This document shows, piece by piece, positions 1-9,818 of a DNA stretch of 64,000 bases. The stretch lies in the NCBI GenBank assembly GCA_002731275.1, contig PCBK01000029.1, positions 62,001-126,000 of the forward strand. The letters are read 5' to 3'. The position numbers were made by a program, and so were the translations under genes. The notes beneath the pieces were generated by a model. The model did no database searches. It was not told the origin of the DNA and was given only the letters and a program-made list of their open reading frames with translations. This stretch comes from Deltaproteobacteria bacterium (GTDB lineage Bacteria; Myxococcota_C; UBA6777). The number at the start of each line of letters is the position of its first letter. Position 1 is the first letter of the stretch.

Positions 1-531
1 GTGATCAGTGAATTACTCGATCTTTCCAGGATCGAGTCGGGGCAAATGGAGCTGCGCGAGGAGGTGTTTGTGTTGGGGCATGTGATGCAGGAGGTCTCTT
101 CAATCGCCGCTCCTCTCGCAAAGAAAAACAACAACCAGTTTCATGTCGACGTAGAAGGTGAACAGTGTGAATTGATTGGCGATCCACTGCGTGTTCGTCA
201 GTGTTTGATCAACTTGTTGAGCAACGCCTTCAAGTTTACAGAAAAAGGCGATGTCTTTTTCCGTGTTGTACCAGGGAGCTGCTTAGGACTGAAGGGGATC
301 TCTTTTGAGATCCGCGATACGGGGATGGGGATGAATGAAGAGCAGCTTACCCATATCTTCGATCCATATTGGCGTGCGGTTGAGGTCCAAAAGCATTCAT
401 TTGTCCAGGGGACAGGTTTGGGGCTTGCGATCACACAACGTCTGTGGTTGATGATGGGAGGTGAGCTACACGTTGAGAGTCAGCCCGGAGAGGGCACGAC
501 ATTTACACTTTGCTTGCCACTTCATATGTAG
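1..531 (+). CDS. Sensor histidine kinase, C-terminal part (cut by window edge)
   Basis: This is the C-terminal 176 residues of a two-component sensor histidine kinase, which would use ATP to phosphorylate its own His and pass the phosphate to a response regulator. The first residues (ELLDLSRIESGQMEL) look like the second helix of the dimerisation domain, so the phosphorylated His and any sensor region lie upstream of the window. The ATP-binding domain is complete: N box NLLSNAFKF at 71-79, G1 box DTGMG at 106-110, and G2 box GTGLGLAI at 137-144. The GTG at position 1 is only the first codon in frame, not a real start. No partner regulator is visible downstream; the next gene is EpmA. The family is certain, but the input signal and target are unknown. 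Confidence 0.9.
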   Translation: MISELLDLSRIESGQMELREEVFVLGHVMQEVSSIAAPLAKKNNNQFHVDVEGEQCELIGDPLRVRQCLINLLSNAFKFTEKGDVFFRVVPGSCLGLKGISFEIRDTGMGMNEEQLTHIFDPYWRAVEVQKHSFVQGTGLGLAITQRLWLMMGGELHVESQPGEGTTFTLCLPLHM

Positions 532-661
532 TTCGATGAGGAAGAGATCCCACGATTTGGTAGGTTGACTGGATGCAAAAAAGCGTACGAGCAACGTCTC
601 CAACTCTTTTTTGCACCCGATCACCTGAGAGATACTTGTGCTGTCTGCCTGAGAGGTCTTG

Positions 662-1693
662 ATGTCACCCCAACGCCCCATCTTAAATGAACGTTGTCGG
701 CCTGGTGAGGTCGGTGACTTGTTGCGTGTTCGCTCTGCTTTTTTGCGCGACGTGCGCGATTTTTTTCATCAACGCGATTTTTTGGAGGTGGAGACGCCTC
801 TTTTGATCCCTGCTCCTGATCCCTCTCCTCATCTCAACTCATTTCGGACACGCTACACTGCGATGAATGCACAGGAGACGGAGTTGTTTTTACACACCTC
901 CCCTGAGTTCGCGATGAAGAGGATGGTCGCGCTGGGGTACCCTCGACTGTTCCAAATCTGCAAGTTTTTTCGCAATGGTGAAATCTCCCCCCACCACAAT
1001 CCCGAATTTACAGGGCTGGAGTGGTACCTCATGGGGGCGGATTACCACACCGTGATGTCTCTGACCGAAGATCTCGTTCGTTCCTTGTGGCCGGAGGGTT
1101 CGATCCATTACCAGGGGAACACATTTGACATCTCTGTCCCTTGGGAGCGCCTAACGGTCTTCGAGGCGATGAATTGCTACGCTGGGACCTCTCTCCAGCC
1201 GGGATGTTCACATGAGGAGTTGAGCGCTGTGTGTACACAGAAGGGGCTCTCTGTCGCTGAAGATGACACTTGGGATGATCTGTTCTTCAAGATCTTTTTG
1301 ACCTACGTCGAGCCAGAGCTTGGTAAGACGAGGCCGACCTTTTTAATGGATTATCCGATTGAAATGGCGGCATTGGCCCGGCCCAAACCCGATGAACCTC
1401 GTTTGGCGGAGCGGGTCGAGTTGTACATTGGTGGTTTGGAGTTGTGTAACGGTTACAGTGAGTTAACAGATCCGGAGATGCAGCGGTCGCGTTGGGAAGA
1501 GGAGTGGGCGTACCGTCGTGAGAGGGGCGAAGAGGTGACACGAGAGCGTGGTTTGCTCAATGCGCTCGCGTGGGGGATGGGTGAATGTACAGGGGTCGCT
1601 GTGGGGTTGGATCGGTTGTTGATGCTCAAGCTCGACACGACGTGTATCGAAGATGTCTTACCCTTTCCGATGAAAGAGTTTGTTGAGGGCTAA
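662..1693 (+). CDS. epmA: EF-P--(R)-beta-lysine ligase (EpmA/PoxA/GenX-like)
   Basis: This is a class II lysyl-tRNA-synthetase-like enzyme without the N-terminal anticodon-binding domain, the hallmark of EpmA, which attaches (R)-beta-lysine to a conserved lysine of elongation factor P. Its 343 residues match the family (about 325). Motif 1 lies at about 36-50 (RDFLEVETPLL). Motif 2 is at about 98-121 and includes FRNGE and HHNPEFTGLEWY, the signature shared with LysRS. Motif 3 is GVAVGLDRLLML near the C-terminus. An in-frame TTG precedes the ATG at 662; I chose the ATG because GAGAGG ends five bases upstream of it. The efp and epmB genes are not in the window. The stop overlaps that of the convergent SpmAB gene by four bases. 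A lysyl-tRNA synthetase fragment is unlikely because the catalytic core is complete. Confidence 0.93.
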   Translation: MSPQRPILNERCRPGEVGDLLRVRSAFLRDVRDFFHQRDFLEVETPLLIPAPDPSPHLNSFRTRYTAMNAQETELFLHTSPEFAMKRMVALGYPRLFQICKFFRNGEISPHHNPEFTGLEWYLMGADYHTVMSLTEDLVRSLWPEGSIHYQGNTFDISVPWERLTVFEAMNCYAGTSLQPGCSHEELSAVCTQKGLSVAEDDTWDDLFFKIFLTYVEPELGKTRPTFLMDYPIEMAALARPKPDEPRLAERVELYIGGLELCNGYSELTDPEMQRSRWEEEWAYRRERGEEVTRERGLLNALAWGMGECTGVAVGLDRLLMLKLDTTCIEDVLPFPMKEFVEG

Positions 1694-3138
1694 CCAAAGA
1701 GCGCGCGGCAGATCCAGACTGCCGCGATGATCCCTGTGAGATCGGCGGCAAGGCAGGCGATGACTGTGTGTCGTGTGGTGCGGACTTGTACTGCGCCGAA
1801 GTAGACGGCCATGACGTAGAAGGTCGTCTCTGTGCTTCCTTGGAAAGTACTGACCATGTATCCGACGAGGCTGTCTGGTCCGTTGGAGTTGATCGCCTCT
1901 GCCATGACGCCGAACGCGCCTGAGCCGGAGAGTGGTCGCAGGATCGCCATAGGGAGGGCTTCTGCAGGCATACCGATCAAGGTCGTGACGGGGCTGAGGA
2001 GGTAGACGAGGATGTCGAGACCACCTGATGCGCGAAACATCCCAATCGCGACGAGGATCGCGACCAAGAAGGGGATGATGCGAATCGCGACATCAAACCC
2101 TTCTCTTGCACCTGTAACGAGGGCTTCGTAGACCTTGACTCCTTTGGCCATGCCGTAGAGTGCGAGCATTGCGATCAACGCAGGAAGCACCCAGTACGAC
2201 AAGATATCCCGAAACAAACCGAAAGTCGAGATGTTCGGAAGATGCGCGCTGATCGTCATCGCGGTCGGTCCGCTCATGCTCATCGCGACATGTGCTGTGT
2301 GTTCGTACAACCACTGTTGGGCAACGTGAAAGAGCGCTGCGACTAGAAACGTCAGCCAAAAACACCACTGTACAATCCTCGCCCATAGAGGTGTGGGGCG
2401 GACCTCTTCAGGACCCAGCTCACTCTCGGAGGGGAGCGCGATCTCTTCTTCTGTTCCATCGGATTGTTTGTCCTTGGAGTCTTCGTCCTCTGAGGACTCT
2501 AAGTCTTCATCGGGAATGGCGACCCCTTCTGGAGTTGTTGGGACAAAGTTCTCGACGCGGTAGCGTGCTGAGTTGGCGAGCATCTTTGCGGCAAAGATCG
2601 CGACAATTGTCGAGCAGATCGTGGCAAATAAGGTCGTAAACAAGATGCCGGAGGGGTTGTTGGAGCCAAGAGCTGTCCGTACACCAATCACACCAGTCGG
2701 CAGGAGCGCAACGTTAGAGGTGTTCATCGCGAGGAATAGGGCCATCGCGTTGGTCGCGACACCTTTGTGTTTGTTGAGCTTGTTGAGCTCGATCATGGCC
2801 TTGATGCCGAACGGTGTTGCGGCGTTGGCGAGACCGAGCATGTTGGAGGAGATGTTCATGATCATGGCGCTCATGGCTGGATGATCGGGAGGGACATCTG
2901 GAAACAGGCGCTGCATCAATGGGCGCAGCTTGCGCGCGATAACGCGCAACAAGCCTGCATCTTGGACAACTCGCATCATTCCCAGCCAGAACGCCATCAC
3001 GCCGACAAGGCCGATCGCGAGCATCACCGCTGCTTTGGCAGACTTCATCGACTGTTGTGCGACCATGTCCATTCTCCCTGTGAACGCGCCACAGAGAATC
3101 GAGAGCAATACCAGGATGATCCAAATCGCGTTTAACAT
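1690..3138 (-). CDS. Fused SpmA-SpmB spore maturation-type membrane protein
   Basis: This 482-residue integral membrane protein joins two nucleoside-recognition (Gate) domains. The N-terminal half resembles SpmA: a hydrophobic start, a conserved LGLANAATPFG segment and an ALFLAMNTSN segment. The C-terminal half resembles SpmB: RIIPFLVAILVAIGMFRASG, then LRPLSGSGAFGVM and FQGSTETTFYV. A charged, Ser/Asp/Glu-rich linker of roughly 40 residues separates them. In Bacillus the two halves are separate genes needed for spore core dehydration; fused forms occur in Gram-negative bacteria without endospores, and the substrate is unknown. The start at 3138 is preferred over an upstream in-frame ATG because AAGAGG lies about eight bases before it and the hydrophobic segment begins at once. 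Several membrane segments are evident in each half. Confidence 0.85.
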   Translation of the reverse strand: MLNAIWIILVLLSILCGAFTGRMDMVAQQSMKSAKAAVMLAIGLVGVMAFWLGMMRVVQDAGLLRVIARKLRPLMQRLFPDVPPDHPAMSAMIMNISSNMLGLANAATPFGIKAMIELNKLNKHKGVATNAMALFLAMNTSNVALLPTGVIGVRTALGSNNPSGILFTTLFATICSTIVAIFAAKMLANSARYRVENFVPTTPEGVAIPDEDLESSEDEDSKDKQSDGTEEEIALPSESELGPEEVRPTPLWARIVQWCFWLTFLVAALFHVAQQWLYEHTAHVAMSMSGPTAMTISAHLPNISTFGLFRDILSYWVLPALIAMLALYGMAKGVKVYEALVTGAREGFDVAIRIIPFLVAILVAIGMFRASGGLDILVYLLSPVTTLIGMPAEALPMAILRPLSGSGAFGVMAEAINSNGPDSLVGYMVSTFQGSTETTFYVMAVYFGAVQVRTTRHTVIACLAADLTGIIAAVWICRALFG

Positions 3139-3279
3139 ATTTTGCCTCTTGTCGGTTCTGTTGGATGTTTGGATAAGGATATCCCGATCCTTGCAGAAAG
3201 GCAAAAAACTCCCTGGTGGAGAGGAGAGTGGGGGTCTTGGAATGGGGAGGGAGATGATGAAGAAGGGGATGGAGAGGGG

Positions 3280-5469
3280 TTAACGACTACAGTATCTGAA
3301 GCCTCCAATGCCTCGGCAGTTTGTTCGTCTTCCACAGTCGGGGACTGCACAATCTGCGTTGGTGGAGCAGGTCCTTGGACATTGTTGTGATTGACATTGT
3401 TTCACGGTTGAACCTGTGACAGTCACACACCCGTAGCCTGTTGGACAATCTGCATTGGCTGTACACCCACAAAGTCCTGTGGATGCGCCAGAGGCTTTGA
3501 CACACTTGCGCTGTGTCTGTGTACAGTCTGCATCGGCGCGGCATCCGGCTGTACAGACATTGTTTGTACAGATAAACCCGTTGGAGCAGTCGCGGTCAGC
3601 TGTACACTTGGGGGGGGCTGTACAGCGACGTGTGCTGGTGTTGCAGTAGGTTCTGGTCGCACATGCTTTGGTGTTGCACTGTGTAGAGCTGGTACAAGAT
3701 GAAGGACATCCGGCAACACAGCTACCTGTTTGTTGTCCTGTGGGCACATCACAGAAGGGGCTGCTTGTGGGGCAGTCAGAGTTTGCACGACAACCACGGA
3801 CACAGACACTGTTGGTACAGATGAATCCAGTGGAGCACTGTCGATCTGTCGTACAGGCTTGTGGTGCGGTACAGCGGTTGTTAACACACAACGTTTTCGT
3901 TCCACATGTTGTGCGCGCACAATCTTGATCACTCTGGCAGGAGCCGGGGCAGTTGGCTTCACAGCTACCGATCTGTTTTCCTGTGGGGATGACACATGTT
4001 TGGTTGTTTCCACAATCGGAGTTGGAGCGACATCCAGAGACACACACTCCACTTGAACAGACTTCGCCTGTTTGGCATTGACGGTCGCTGATACATGCTG
4101 TTGTACAAACACCACCGGCACACTTGTTACGGCCCTGACAGGTGGAGAGGGCGCAGTCTGCGTCAGCTGCACACTTGCTTGGGCAAGCAGGGACGCGGCA
4201 ACGACCACTTCTACACTCGGTGTTTTGTCCACAACCAGAGGCCGCACAGTTGGCGTCGCTTGTGCAGCTGTTTGGACAAACAGTGCTGAGGTCGACACAA
4301 CGGCGGTTTGAGCATGTCACTTTGCTGCCACAGGCCTTGACGGCTGTACAGTCGGCTGAGCTTATGCAGCTGTTGGGACATTGTGTAGGAGGCACGACAC
4401 AGCGACCATTTTGACAGTATGTTTTGGTTCCACAAGCGGTGACATTACACTGGTCTGTGAAGGTACAGCGTGTGGGGCACTGTGCAGGTTGATCGACGCA
4501 GCGACCTGTTTGGCCGAGACCTGCGTTGCAGTAGGTTTTCGTGCCGCAAGGTTTGATGGCGCATTGATCGTTGTAGCGACAAGTTCCAGGGCAAGTTGTT
4601 GGAGGCGTCGTACAAGTACGTCCGTTACAGTAGGTCTTCGTTCCACACGCTGTGACCGCACACTGTGCAGCCGTCAAGCAAGTTGTGGGACAGATCTGGC
4701 CTGGAGGTGAACAGATACCACCTGTACAGACGGTATTTTTACCACAAGCAGCGATTGCACAATCTGCATCAGCTGCACACTTGGCTGGACATGCAGTTGC
4801 AGGAACCGCACAAACGCCGTTTGTACACGCTGTTTTGTTACCACAAGCAGACACTGCACAGTCGCTGGCATTTGCACATTTTGCCGGACATGTTGGGGGA
4901 GGTGTGTCAGGTGTTCCTGGAGTATCAGGTGTTCCGGGAGTGTCGGGAGTTCCTGGGGTATCAGGTGTTCCGGGAGTATCAGGAGTCCCTGGAGTGTCGG
5001 GGGTCCCTGGGTTATCAGGTGTCCCTGGGTTATCAGGCGTCCCTGGGTTATCAGGCGTCCCTGGAGTGTCGGGAGTCCCTGGAGTGTCGGGGGTCCCTGG
5101 ATTATCAGGTGTTCCTGGATTGTCTGTTGGGGCAGTATCAGGGACAACTGCTTCGCTACATGCACCTTGAACACAAGTGGTCTTGGAGCCACATGCAGGG
5201 ATCAGACATTGTTCGTCAAGTGTACAGGTCACGGGGCATTGTGCGGGGGTGTTTTCTGTGTTGGTTCCACCATCATTGTTGCTGATGGTTTCGCCTTGTG
5301 CTTGGGTTTGGCAGGTATTGCCAACACATTTTTGTCCCACAGAGCATTGGTCATCGGTATCACATTTGACCTGTGGGGTGGTCCCATCACAGGCTGTGAA
5401 GAGCATGGACAGGCTCAATAAGCACAGGGCTGTCCACGCGAATACATTGAAAACGCGCTTTCTGTTCAT
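3280..5469 (-). CDS. Cys-rich repeat surface lipoprotein with PGTPD linker
   Basis: This is a probable exported lipoprotein of 729 residues. The N-terminus has positive charges (MNRKRV), a hydrophobic stretch and a lipobox-like LFTAC at about 28-32. After a short Cys-rich segment comes a linker of 13 six-residue units [N/T]PGTPD. The rest consists of tandem modules of about 35-45 residues with the pattern CPxxC-x4-DC-x4-5-CGxxTxC-x4-GxC, so nearly every module carries six or more cysteines, presumably disulfide-bonded outside the cytoplasm. An upstream in-frame start at 5634 is rejected because the signal sequence begins only at 5469, where GGAGAA lies about ten bases upstream. I recognise no enzymatic motif. 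Proteins of this Dickkopf-like, Cys-rich type are frequent in Myxococcota, with unknown role; adhesion or envelope scaffolding is a guess. Confidence 0.8.
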   Translation of the reverse strand: MNRKRVFNVFAWTALCLLSLSMLFTACDGTTPQVKCDTDDQCSVGQKCVGNTCQTQAQGETISNNDGGTNTENTPAQCPVTCTLDEQCLIPACGSKTTCVQGACSEAVVPDTAPTDNPGTPDNPGTPDTPGTPDTPGTPDNPGTPDNPGTPDNPGTPDTPGTPDTPGTPDTPGTPDTPGTPDTPGTPDTPPPTCPAKCANASDCAVSACGNKTACTNGVCAVPATACPAKCAADADCAIAACGKNTVCTGGICSPPGQICPTTCLTAAQCAVTACGTKTYCNGRTCTTPPTTCPGTCRYNDQCAIKPCGTKTYCNAGLGQTGRCVDQPAQCPTRCTFTDQCNVTACGTKTYCQNGRCVVPPTQCPNSCISSADCTAVKACGSKVTCSNRRCVDLSTVCPNSCTSDANCAASGCGQNTECRSGRCRVPACPSKCAADADCALSTCQGRNKCAGGVCTTACISDRQCQTGEVCSSGVCVSGCRSNSDCGNNQTCVIPTGKQIGSCEANCPGSCQSDQDCARTTCGTKTLCVNNRCTAPQACTTDRQCSTGFICTNSVCVRGCRANSDCPTSSPFCDVPTGQQTGSCVAGCPSSCTSSTQCNTKACATRTYCNTSTRRCTAPPKCTADRDCSNGFICTNNVCTAGCRADADCTQTQRKCVKASGASTGLCGCTANADCPTGYGCVTVTGSTVKQCQSQQCPRTCSTNADCAVPDCGRRTNCRGIGGFRYCSR
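4903..5124 (-). repeat. 18-bp tandem repeats encoding [N/T]PGTPD
   Basis: Thirteen consecutive 18-base units inside the Cys-rich lipoprotein gene encode [N/T]PGTPD. The units differ only at a few positions, mainly the Asn/Thr alternation and silent third positions, which suggests slippage-driven expansion. The product is a Pro-rich flexible linker that would hold the Cys-rich part away from the membrane anchor. Confidence 0.9.
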
Positions 5470-5798
5470 CAGTTCAAATTCTCCGTCGTTGTTGGATGCA
5501 AAACGATTCGCCGAAGTTGACGATTTGCATATCTCTATCGAGACAATGATGCGATATACCAAACTAGCAAGATGGTTTGTGACACTACAAGGTAGATATG
5601 TTGAGTGGATAGATGGTCTCACTGTTTTTCTCAAAAGCCAGAAGTAGCTTCTTCGAGGAAGGGTGAGTGTCTACCAGCTTGTGTATTATACACAAGTTTC
5701 TTCAAAATGTTTTGCGAAGTTGGAGGGGGAGTCAAAGGGGGCGCATTCTTTGGGGCATGTGCGTGGTGTTCTTTGTCTCTGTATGGGAGCTTCGTAAG
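5470..5798. other. Intergenic, upstream of Cys-rich lipoprotein gene
   Basis: This stretch of about 330 bases has no convincing gene. It lies between the leftward DUF58 gene's end and the start of the leftward lipoprotein gene, so it should hold the lipoprotein promoter. I could not place -35/-10 boxes with confidence. Confidence 0.5.
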
Positions 5799-7109
5799 TT
5801 AAAGTAGCTTTTTGGCTTTAATTTGAAGGTACTGGTTGAGGGTCTCTGTGGAGAGGTCGTCAGGGGTGGTATCGAGGAACAAGATCCCATGTCGTTGAAG
5901 ATGGCCGAGGATTTTTTGGCGATCCTGAAGCAGCTCAAGCGACGCTGTTCGTTTGTAGAGCGTTGATGCACTCCCGACAGGAGTGTCAATATGTTGCTGG
6001 AGTTGTGGATCGGCGAATGAGACACAAAGTGGGAGGTGGTTGGATTTGAGCATGGGCATATGCTGTTGGATACGTTGGGCAGCCTCTTCGTCGCCGAGAT
6101 CGGTGAAGAAGATGATCAGCGAGCGCTTTCTGTGTTGGCTTTTGATGAAGCGAAACAACTCTTTGTATTGAATATCGTAATCGAGTGGTTTGAGGGGGTA
6201 GAGCGCCTTGAGGATTCTGCGAAAGTGGTGCTTTCCTTTTTTGGGGGGGATGAATGTTTCGGCCTTGTGACTAAAGAGCAGAAGCCCAAAGTGATCGTCA
6301 AATTGTTGTGCGACATGACAAAGGAGAAGCGTGGCTTCGATCGCGGCGTCGAGTTTGGTCTTGTCGCCTACACTCGCGCCCATCGTCCGTCCAAAATCGA
6401 GGACCACGAGGACATTTTGGCTGCGCTCTGCCTGGAACGTCTGTGTGACCGGGAATTGTCGTTTGGCTGTGACCTTCCAGTTGATGTGTTTGTACTCATC
6501 ATCAGGGGTGTACTCGCGTAGGCTGTCAAACTCGGACCCTTTCCCTCGTCTTCGTTGGCGGCGGAGTCCTAGCTTGGCTTGCAGGTGACTCCTTGCGAGC
6601 ACGTCGTACTTTTTGATCGATGTGAGATTTGGGTAGACGGCGATCTCACAAGCGTTGTCTGTCTGTTGTTGCCTACGAAACAACCCAAGAGACGAAGATG
6701 TCCTGATCGTGGTGTTGCCAAAGTCCCATTGCCCACGTAAGGGGGCTGTACATTCGTAGCTTACGGTTGTTTGTTCATGGGGGCCGAGTGAGACCTCTAT
6801 CGTTTGTGTGGACGCTTCGAAGTTTGTCGGGTAGGCGTCGTACAGCCAGATCGTCTGTGATGTGGGGGCGGGGTTGGTCACTTGTAGGGTGAGTGTCGCG
6901 GGTTGGGCTTGTGTGAGCGCATTGGGTAGCTTGCGTTGGACGACAGGCCACGGGAGCTGCTGGGTTTGTCTGGCATCGAGCCAAAACAAAAAGCACAAGA
7001 GCAGATCATACCCAATCACCCACGAGATGACTTGGGGAATCCACGGGGCAAGTAACAAGGGGAGGGTGCCAAGGCTCCACAAAGAGAGGAAGAGAGAAGA
7101 GGGTGACAT
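5799..7109 (-). CDS. DUF58 family membrane protein
   Basis: This 436-residue DUF58 protein has hydrophobic segments at the N-terminus (about 5-45) that would anchor it in the membrane, a beta-rich region resembling an Ig-like fold (about 65-135), then the DUF58 signature around EYTPDDEYKHINWKVTAKR at about 215. A vWA-like region follows, including VVLDFGRTMGAS (about 255-266). DUF58 proteins usually sit beside a MoxR-type ATPase and act with it in protein maturation or envelope stress, but no MoxR gene is present here. It is the last gene of a leftward run: degenerate GGDEF protein, Ser/Thr kinase, DUF58, with gaps of 18 and 39 bases, so it is probably co-transcribed with the kinase and may be its functional partner. 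The exact role is unknown. Confidence 0.85.
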   Translation of the reverse strand: MSPSSLFLSLWSLGTLPLLLAPWIPQVISWVIGYDLLLCFLFWLDARQTQQLPWPVVQRKLPNALTQAQPATLTLQVTNPAPTSQTIWLYDAYPTNFEASTQTIEVSLGPHEQTTVSYECTAPLRGQWDFGNTTIRTSSSLGLFRRQQQTDNACEIAVYPNLTSIKKYDVLARSHLQAKLGLRRQRRRGKGSEFDSLREYTPDDEYKHINWKVTAKRQFPVTQTFQAERSQNVLVVLDFGRTMGASVGDKTKLDAAIEATLLLCHVAQQFDDHFGLLLFSHKAETFIPPKKGKHHFRRILKALYPLKPLDYDIQYKELFRFIKSQHRKRSLIIFFTDLGDEEAAQRIQQHMPMLKSNHLPLCVSFADPQLQQHIDTPVGSASTLYKRTASLELLQDRQKILGHLQRHGILFLDTTPDDLSTETLNQYLQIKAKKLL

Positions 7110-7148
7110 GACCGATCCACCTCGATACGTGCATGGAAATGAGAGGTT

Positions 7149-8810
7149 CTACTGCGCCGGACGTTTGACTGTAAAGCGTTTGAACGTGATGTCCGTTCCG
7201 CCACGTTGGACAAACAAACAGGTGCGTCCTTCGTCGAAGGCTTTGAGTTTGACGGCGGGGAGTTTTGTGCCGTTGAGTGTCACCTGAAGGGTGTTCTCCT
7301 TGAGCGTCATGGACAGCTCATTTTGTGTGGGTTTGGTCGGTGCGTTGGACCAGGGACGCAGGTAATGCCATGTCCCATCGACGAGTCGGGCGATGGTCGC
7401 TTGTTGTTTGGGCGGGTCGATTCCGATGTAGTAGCCTTGTGAGCGCTTCTCTTTGAGGTGGAAGAACAAGGCGATTCCGTGGACGGCGCGCTTTTCCTTG
7501 GAGCTGCTGTTGACCTTGGAGGAGAAGGAGAGACTGAGTGGTGCTTTGACCGCCGTGAGTTTGCCGGGGCAAACTGTCGTCATCTTCTTTCCGTCTTTGG
7601 TTTTGATCTGATAGGCACCTGCTTGAAGAGAGAGGGCTGCGCTGAATTGTTCGCCTGTGGGCCAGTCTCCGACGTTTTGCGCTTCAAACGTTTCGTTGTA
7701 GGGGAGGCTGACCTTGGAGAGCTTGTTGTTCTCGTTGGGGGTGGTGCTTTCTTTTTTCGGTTTGGGTGGGACGTACGTGTCGAGGACGTTGAAGTAGAGC
7801 CAGTATCCGGCACCAAAGATCGCCGCGAGGATCACGAGTGTCCACAAGATTTTCCCAAAGCAACCACCTTTTTTCTTTTTGCCAGCGGGCTGTTGGCTTT
7901 GTAGCGAAGAGAGGAGCACGTTCGTATGTGGTGCGGAGAAGCCGCCCATATGAGATGCTTTCACGGCACACTCTGGGAAGGCTTCTGTCAACGCTGCGAG
8001 GAACTCATCTGCCGACTGGTAGCGTTTTTTGGGATCTTTGGCGGTCGCTTTTTTGAGGATGGTTTCGATATTGACGGGGAGTGATGCGTTGAGTTTGCGC
8101 AGTGAGGGGAGGTTTTCTTCGAGGTGTTTTTTGCAGACCTCGAACTCAGTGTCACCTTGAAAGGGAGGCATCCCAGTCAACATCTCGAAGAGGGTGATCC
8201 CCATGGAGTAGATATCTGTGCGGTGGTCAATTTCACCGGCGAGGATCTGCTCGGGAGACATATAGAGGAAGGTGCCGACAGCCATACCCGCCTGTGTTTG
8301 TCGTTTTGTCCCTGTGATTCGGGCGATCCCAAAGTCTGCGAGTTTGACCTCGTTGTCTTTGCTCAGGAGGATGTTGGAGGGTTTGAGATCCCTGTGGATG
8401 ACGTCTTTGCTGTGGACATAAGAGAGTCCAGCGAGCGATGCCATCGCGATTGTGATGGCATCTTCGAGGGGAAGTTTCTTGTGCTCTCTGATGCGATCTT
8501 CGACGTTATCACCTTCGACAAACTGCATGATCAAGTAGCAGCCTGTTTCGTCCTCGACGGAGTTTTTCCACTGGACGATGTTTTGGTGTTCGAGTCGAGC
8601 GAGCGTTTTGGCTTCTGTCAGAAAGCGTTCGCGGATGACCTCGTCCGAGAGCAGCTCTGAGTGGAGCATTTTGATGGCCACTGGTTGCTCTGTCAGAATG
8701 TGGATACCATAGAATATTTTTCCCATACCACCGGCACCAAGCTCATTGACAATGCGGTATTGACCGCCAAGGATCTTGGGTTCGGAGGAGGGGGAGGTTG
8801 GATGGCTCAT
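7149..8810 (-). CDS. Transmembrane Ser/Thr protein kinase (PknB-type) with external domain
   Basis: This 553-residue Hanks-type kinase has a complete catalytic domain at about 15-275: glycine loop GAGGMG at 25-30, ATP-binding Lys47 in VAIKML, catalytic loop HRDLKPSN with Asp141, and DFG at 159-161. One membrane segment lies at about 317-338, after a Lys/Gly-rich stretch, so the kinase faces the cytoplasm. The external C-terminal part (about 360-553) is beta-rich and reads like a jelly-roll/DUF1080-type carbohydrate-binding fold (motifs YYIGIDPP, LNGTKLPAV), which may sense a wall or sugar ligand; this is inference. The start is supported by AAAGGA about nine bases upstream. It sits 18 bases after the degenerate receiver-GGDEF gene and 39 before DUF58, on the same strand, as a likely operon. 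Confidence 0.93.
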   Translation of the reverse strand: MSHPTSPSSEPKILGGQYRIVNELGAGGMGKIFYGIHILTEQPVAIKMLHSELLSDEVIRERFLTEAKTLARLEHQNIVQWKNSVEDETGCYLIMQFVEGDNVEDRIREHKKLPLEDAITIAMASLAGLSYVHSKDVIHRDLKPSNILLSKDNEVKLADFGIARITGTKRQTQAGMAVGTFLYMSPEQILAGEIDHRTDIYSMGITLFEMLTGMPPFQGDTEFEVCKKHLEENLPSLRKLNASLPVNIETILKKATAKDPKKRYQSADEFLAALTEAFPECAVKASHMGGFSAPHTNVLLSSLQSQQPAGKKKKGGCFGKILWTLVILAAIFGAGYWLYFNVLDTYVPPKPKKESTTPNENNKLSKVSLPYNETFEAQNVGDWPTGEQFSAALSLQAGAYQIKTKDGKKMTTVCPGKLTAVKAPLSLSFSSKVNSSSKEKRAVHGIALFFHLKEKRSQGYYIGIDPPKQQATIARLVDGTWHYLRPWSNAPTKPTQNELSMTLKENTLQVTLNGTKLPAVKLKAFDEGRTCLFVQRGGTDITFKRFTVKRPAQ

Positions 8811-8828
8811 CTGGTCATTCCTTTATGT

Positions 8829-9818
8829 TTAGCAATAAAAAACGCCATCTCCACCTTGGGAGCGTACTTCCCGCAGTGCCCTTGTTGCATCACGGAGGAG
8901 ATCCGTGAATTTAAAGGTGCCTTGTGTTGAGGACGTCGTTGCGCCAATGCTGATACTTGGTGGCCCTAGCTCGTGTGGTACTTGCTCTTGCAGTTTTTGG
9001 GTGATCGCGTTGTGGATACGCGAAGCGCCCTGGATCGCGCCTTCGATGCCTGTGTTGGGCAACAACATCAAGATATGATCCCGGGAGAATTGCACGGGGA
9101 TGTCGATATCTCGAATGGAGTGTTTGACCGCATACGCGAGGTGCTCTGCTAACAAATTAAGCTCTGATTCAGCGTGGTGGGACAGGTATTCTTCTGTAAA
9201 ATCAAATGCAAGTAGCAGTAAGGAGAGGGGCTGGTGGAAACGAATTGCGCGTTTGACTTCCAGCGCCGCGAGCTTGCGAAACCACGACATGGGGTAGAGT
9301 AAAGAGTCTACCTCCTCTACTTTCGGTGTCTGCTCTGTTGTCGCGGGGGTCGGTGTTTCTGCTGCTGCTACAGGTGTCGCTGTCTCTTGAGGTGCTGGTG
9401 TGGGTCCATGTCCGTCCATATGACGACGTAGTTCTGTATTTTGGACCAAGAGCTTTCGGATCGTCAACAAACTTCTCACACAGGCGAGCAATTCTTTACG
9501 CTTTAATGGCCGCTGCAAGAGCGTTTCGACTTGAGCGAGCGCGTCCTCTGTGGGGGAAGGTGATCCGTGACCAACCATCAACGCGACTGGGATGGGACGC
9601 TGTAATTCCTCGCGGATAAAGCGACTCAGGGAGAGCCCATCGAGCTTTGGAAGCGTCGCATTGACAAGAAATATATCCACCGGATCGAGCTCCAACTTGA
9701 GCTTCGCTTCTTCGCCGTTGGTCGCTTGCAAAAAGTGGTAGCCACGTTGCTCCAAAATGGAGCGCGTGCGATCCAAAAATTGGATGTTCTCATCAGCTAC
9801 CAAGATGGTCTCACTCAT
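8829..9818 (-). CDS. Degenerate receiver-GGDEF protein
   Basis: This 329-residue protein has an N-terminal CheY-like receiver fold (1-120), a Pro/Ala/Thr-rich linker (about 135-175) and a C-terminal GGDEF-like fold (about 180-329). Key residues are missing. The phosphoacceptor Asp is Asn53 in FLVNATLPKLDG, and the conserved Lys near the receiver end is Arg (LQRPLKR), although the acidic pair after ILVA (Asp-Glu) is kept. In the cyclase-like domain the GGDEF signature reads SRDHI (in QFSRDHILMLLP), so diguanylate cyclase activity is very unlikely. The protein probably acts as a phosphorylation-independent binding platform, perhaps still binding a nucleotide. It is the first gene of a leftward operon with a Ser/Thr kinase and a DUF58 protein. 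Confidence 0.85.
   Translation of the reverse strand: MSETILVADENIQFLDRTRSILEQRGYHFLQATNGEEAKLKLELDPVDIFLVNATLPKLDGLSLSRFIREELQRPIPVALMVGHGSPSPTEDALAQVETLLQRPLKRKELLACVRSLLTIRKLLVQNTELRRHMDGHGPTPAPQETATPVAAAETPTPATTEQTPKVEEVDSLLYPMSWFRKLAALEVKRAIRFHQPLSLLLLAFDFTEEYLSHHAESELNLLAEHLAYAVKHSIRDIDIPVQFSRDHILMLLPNTGIEGAIQGASRIHNAITQKLQEQVPHELGPPSISIGATTSSTQGTFKFTDLLRDATRALREVRSQGGDGVFYC

Noticed and set aside
3423-4298. 291-codon open frame in another frame of the Cys-rich gene
   Set aside because: Shadow frame caused by the repeated Cys codons; the Cys-rich reading has a signal sequence and module regularity.
4903-5124. Regular short repeats resembling a CRISPR array
   Set aside because: Units are contiguous 18-base coding repeats without spacers, in frame with a Pro-rich linker.
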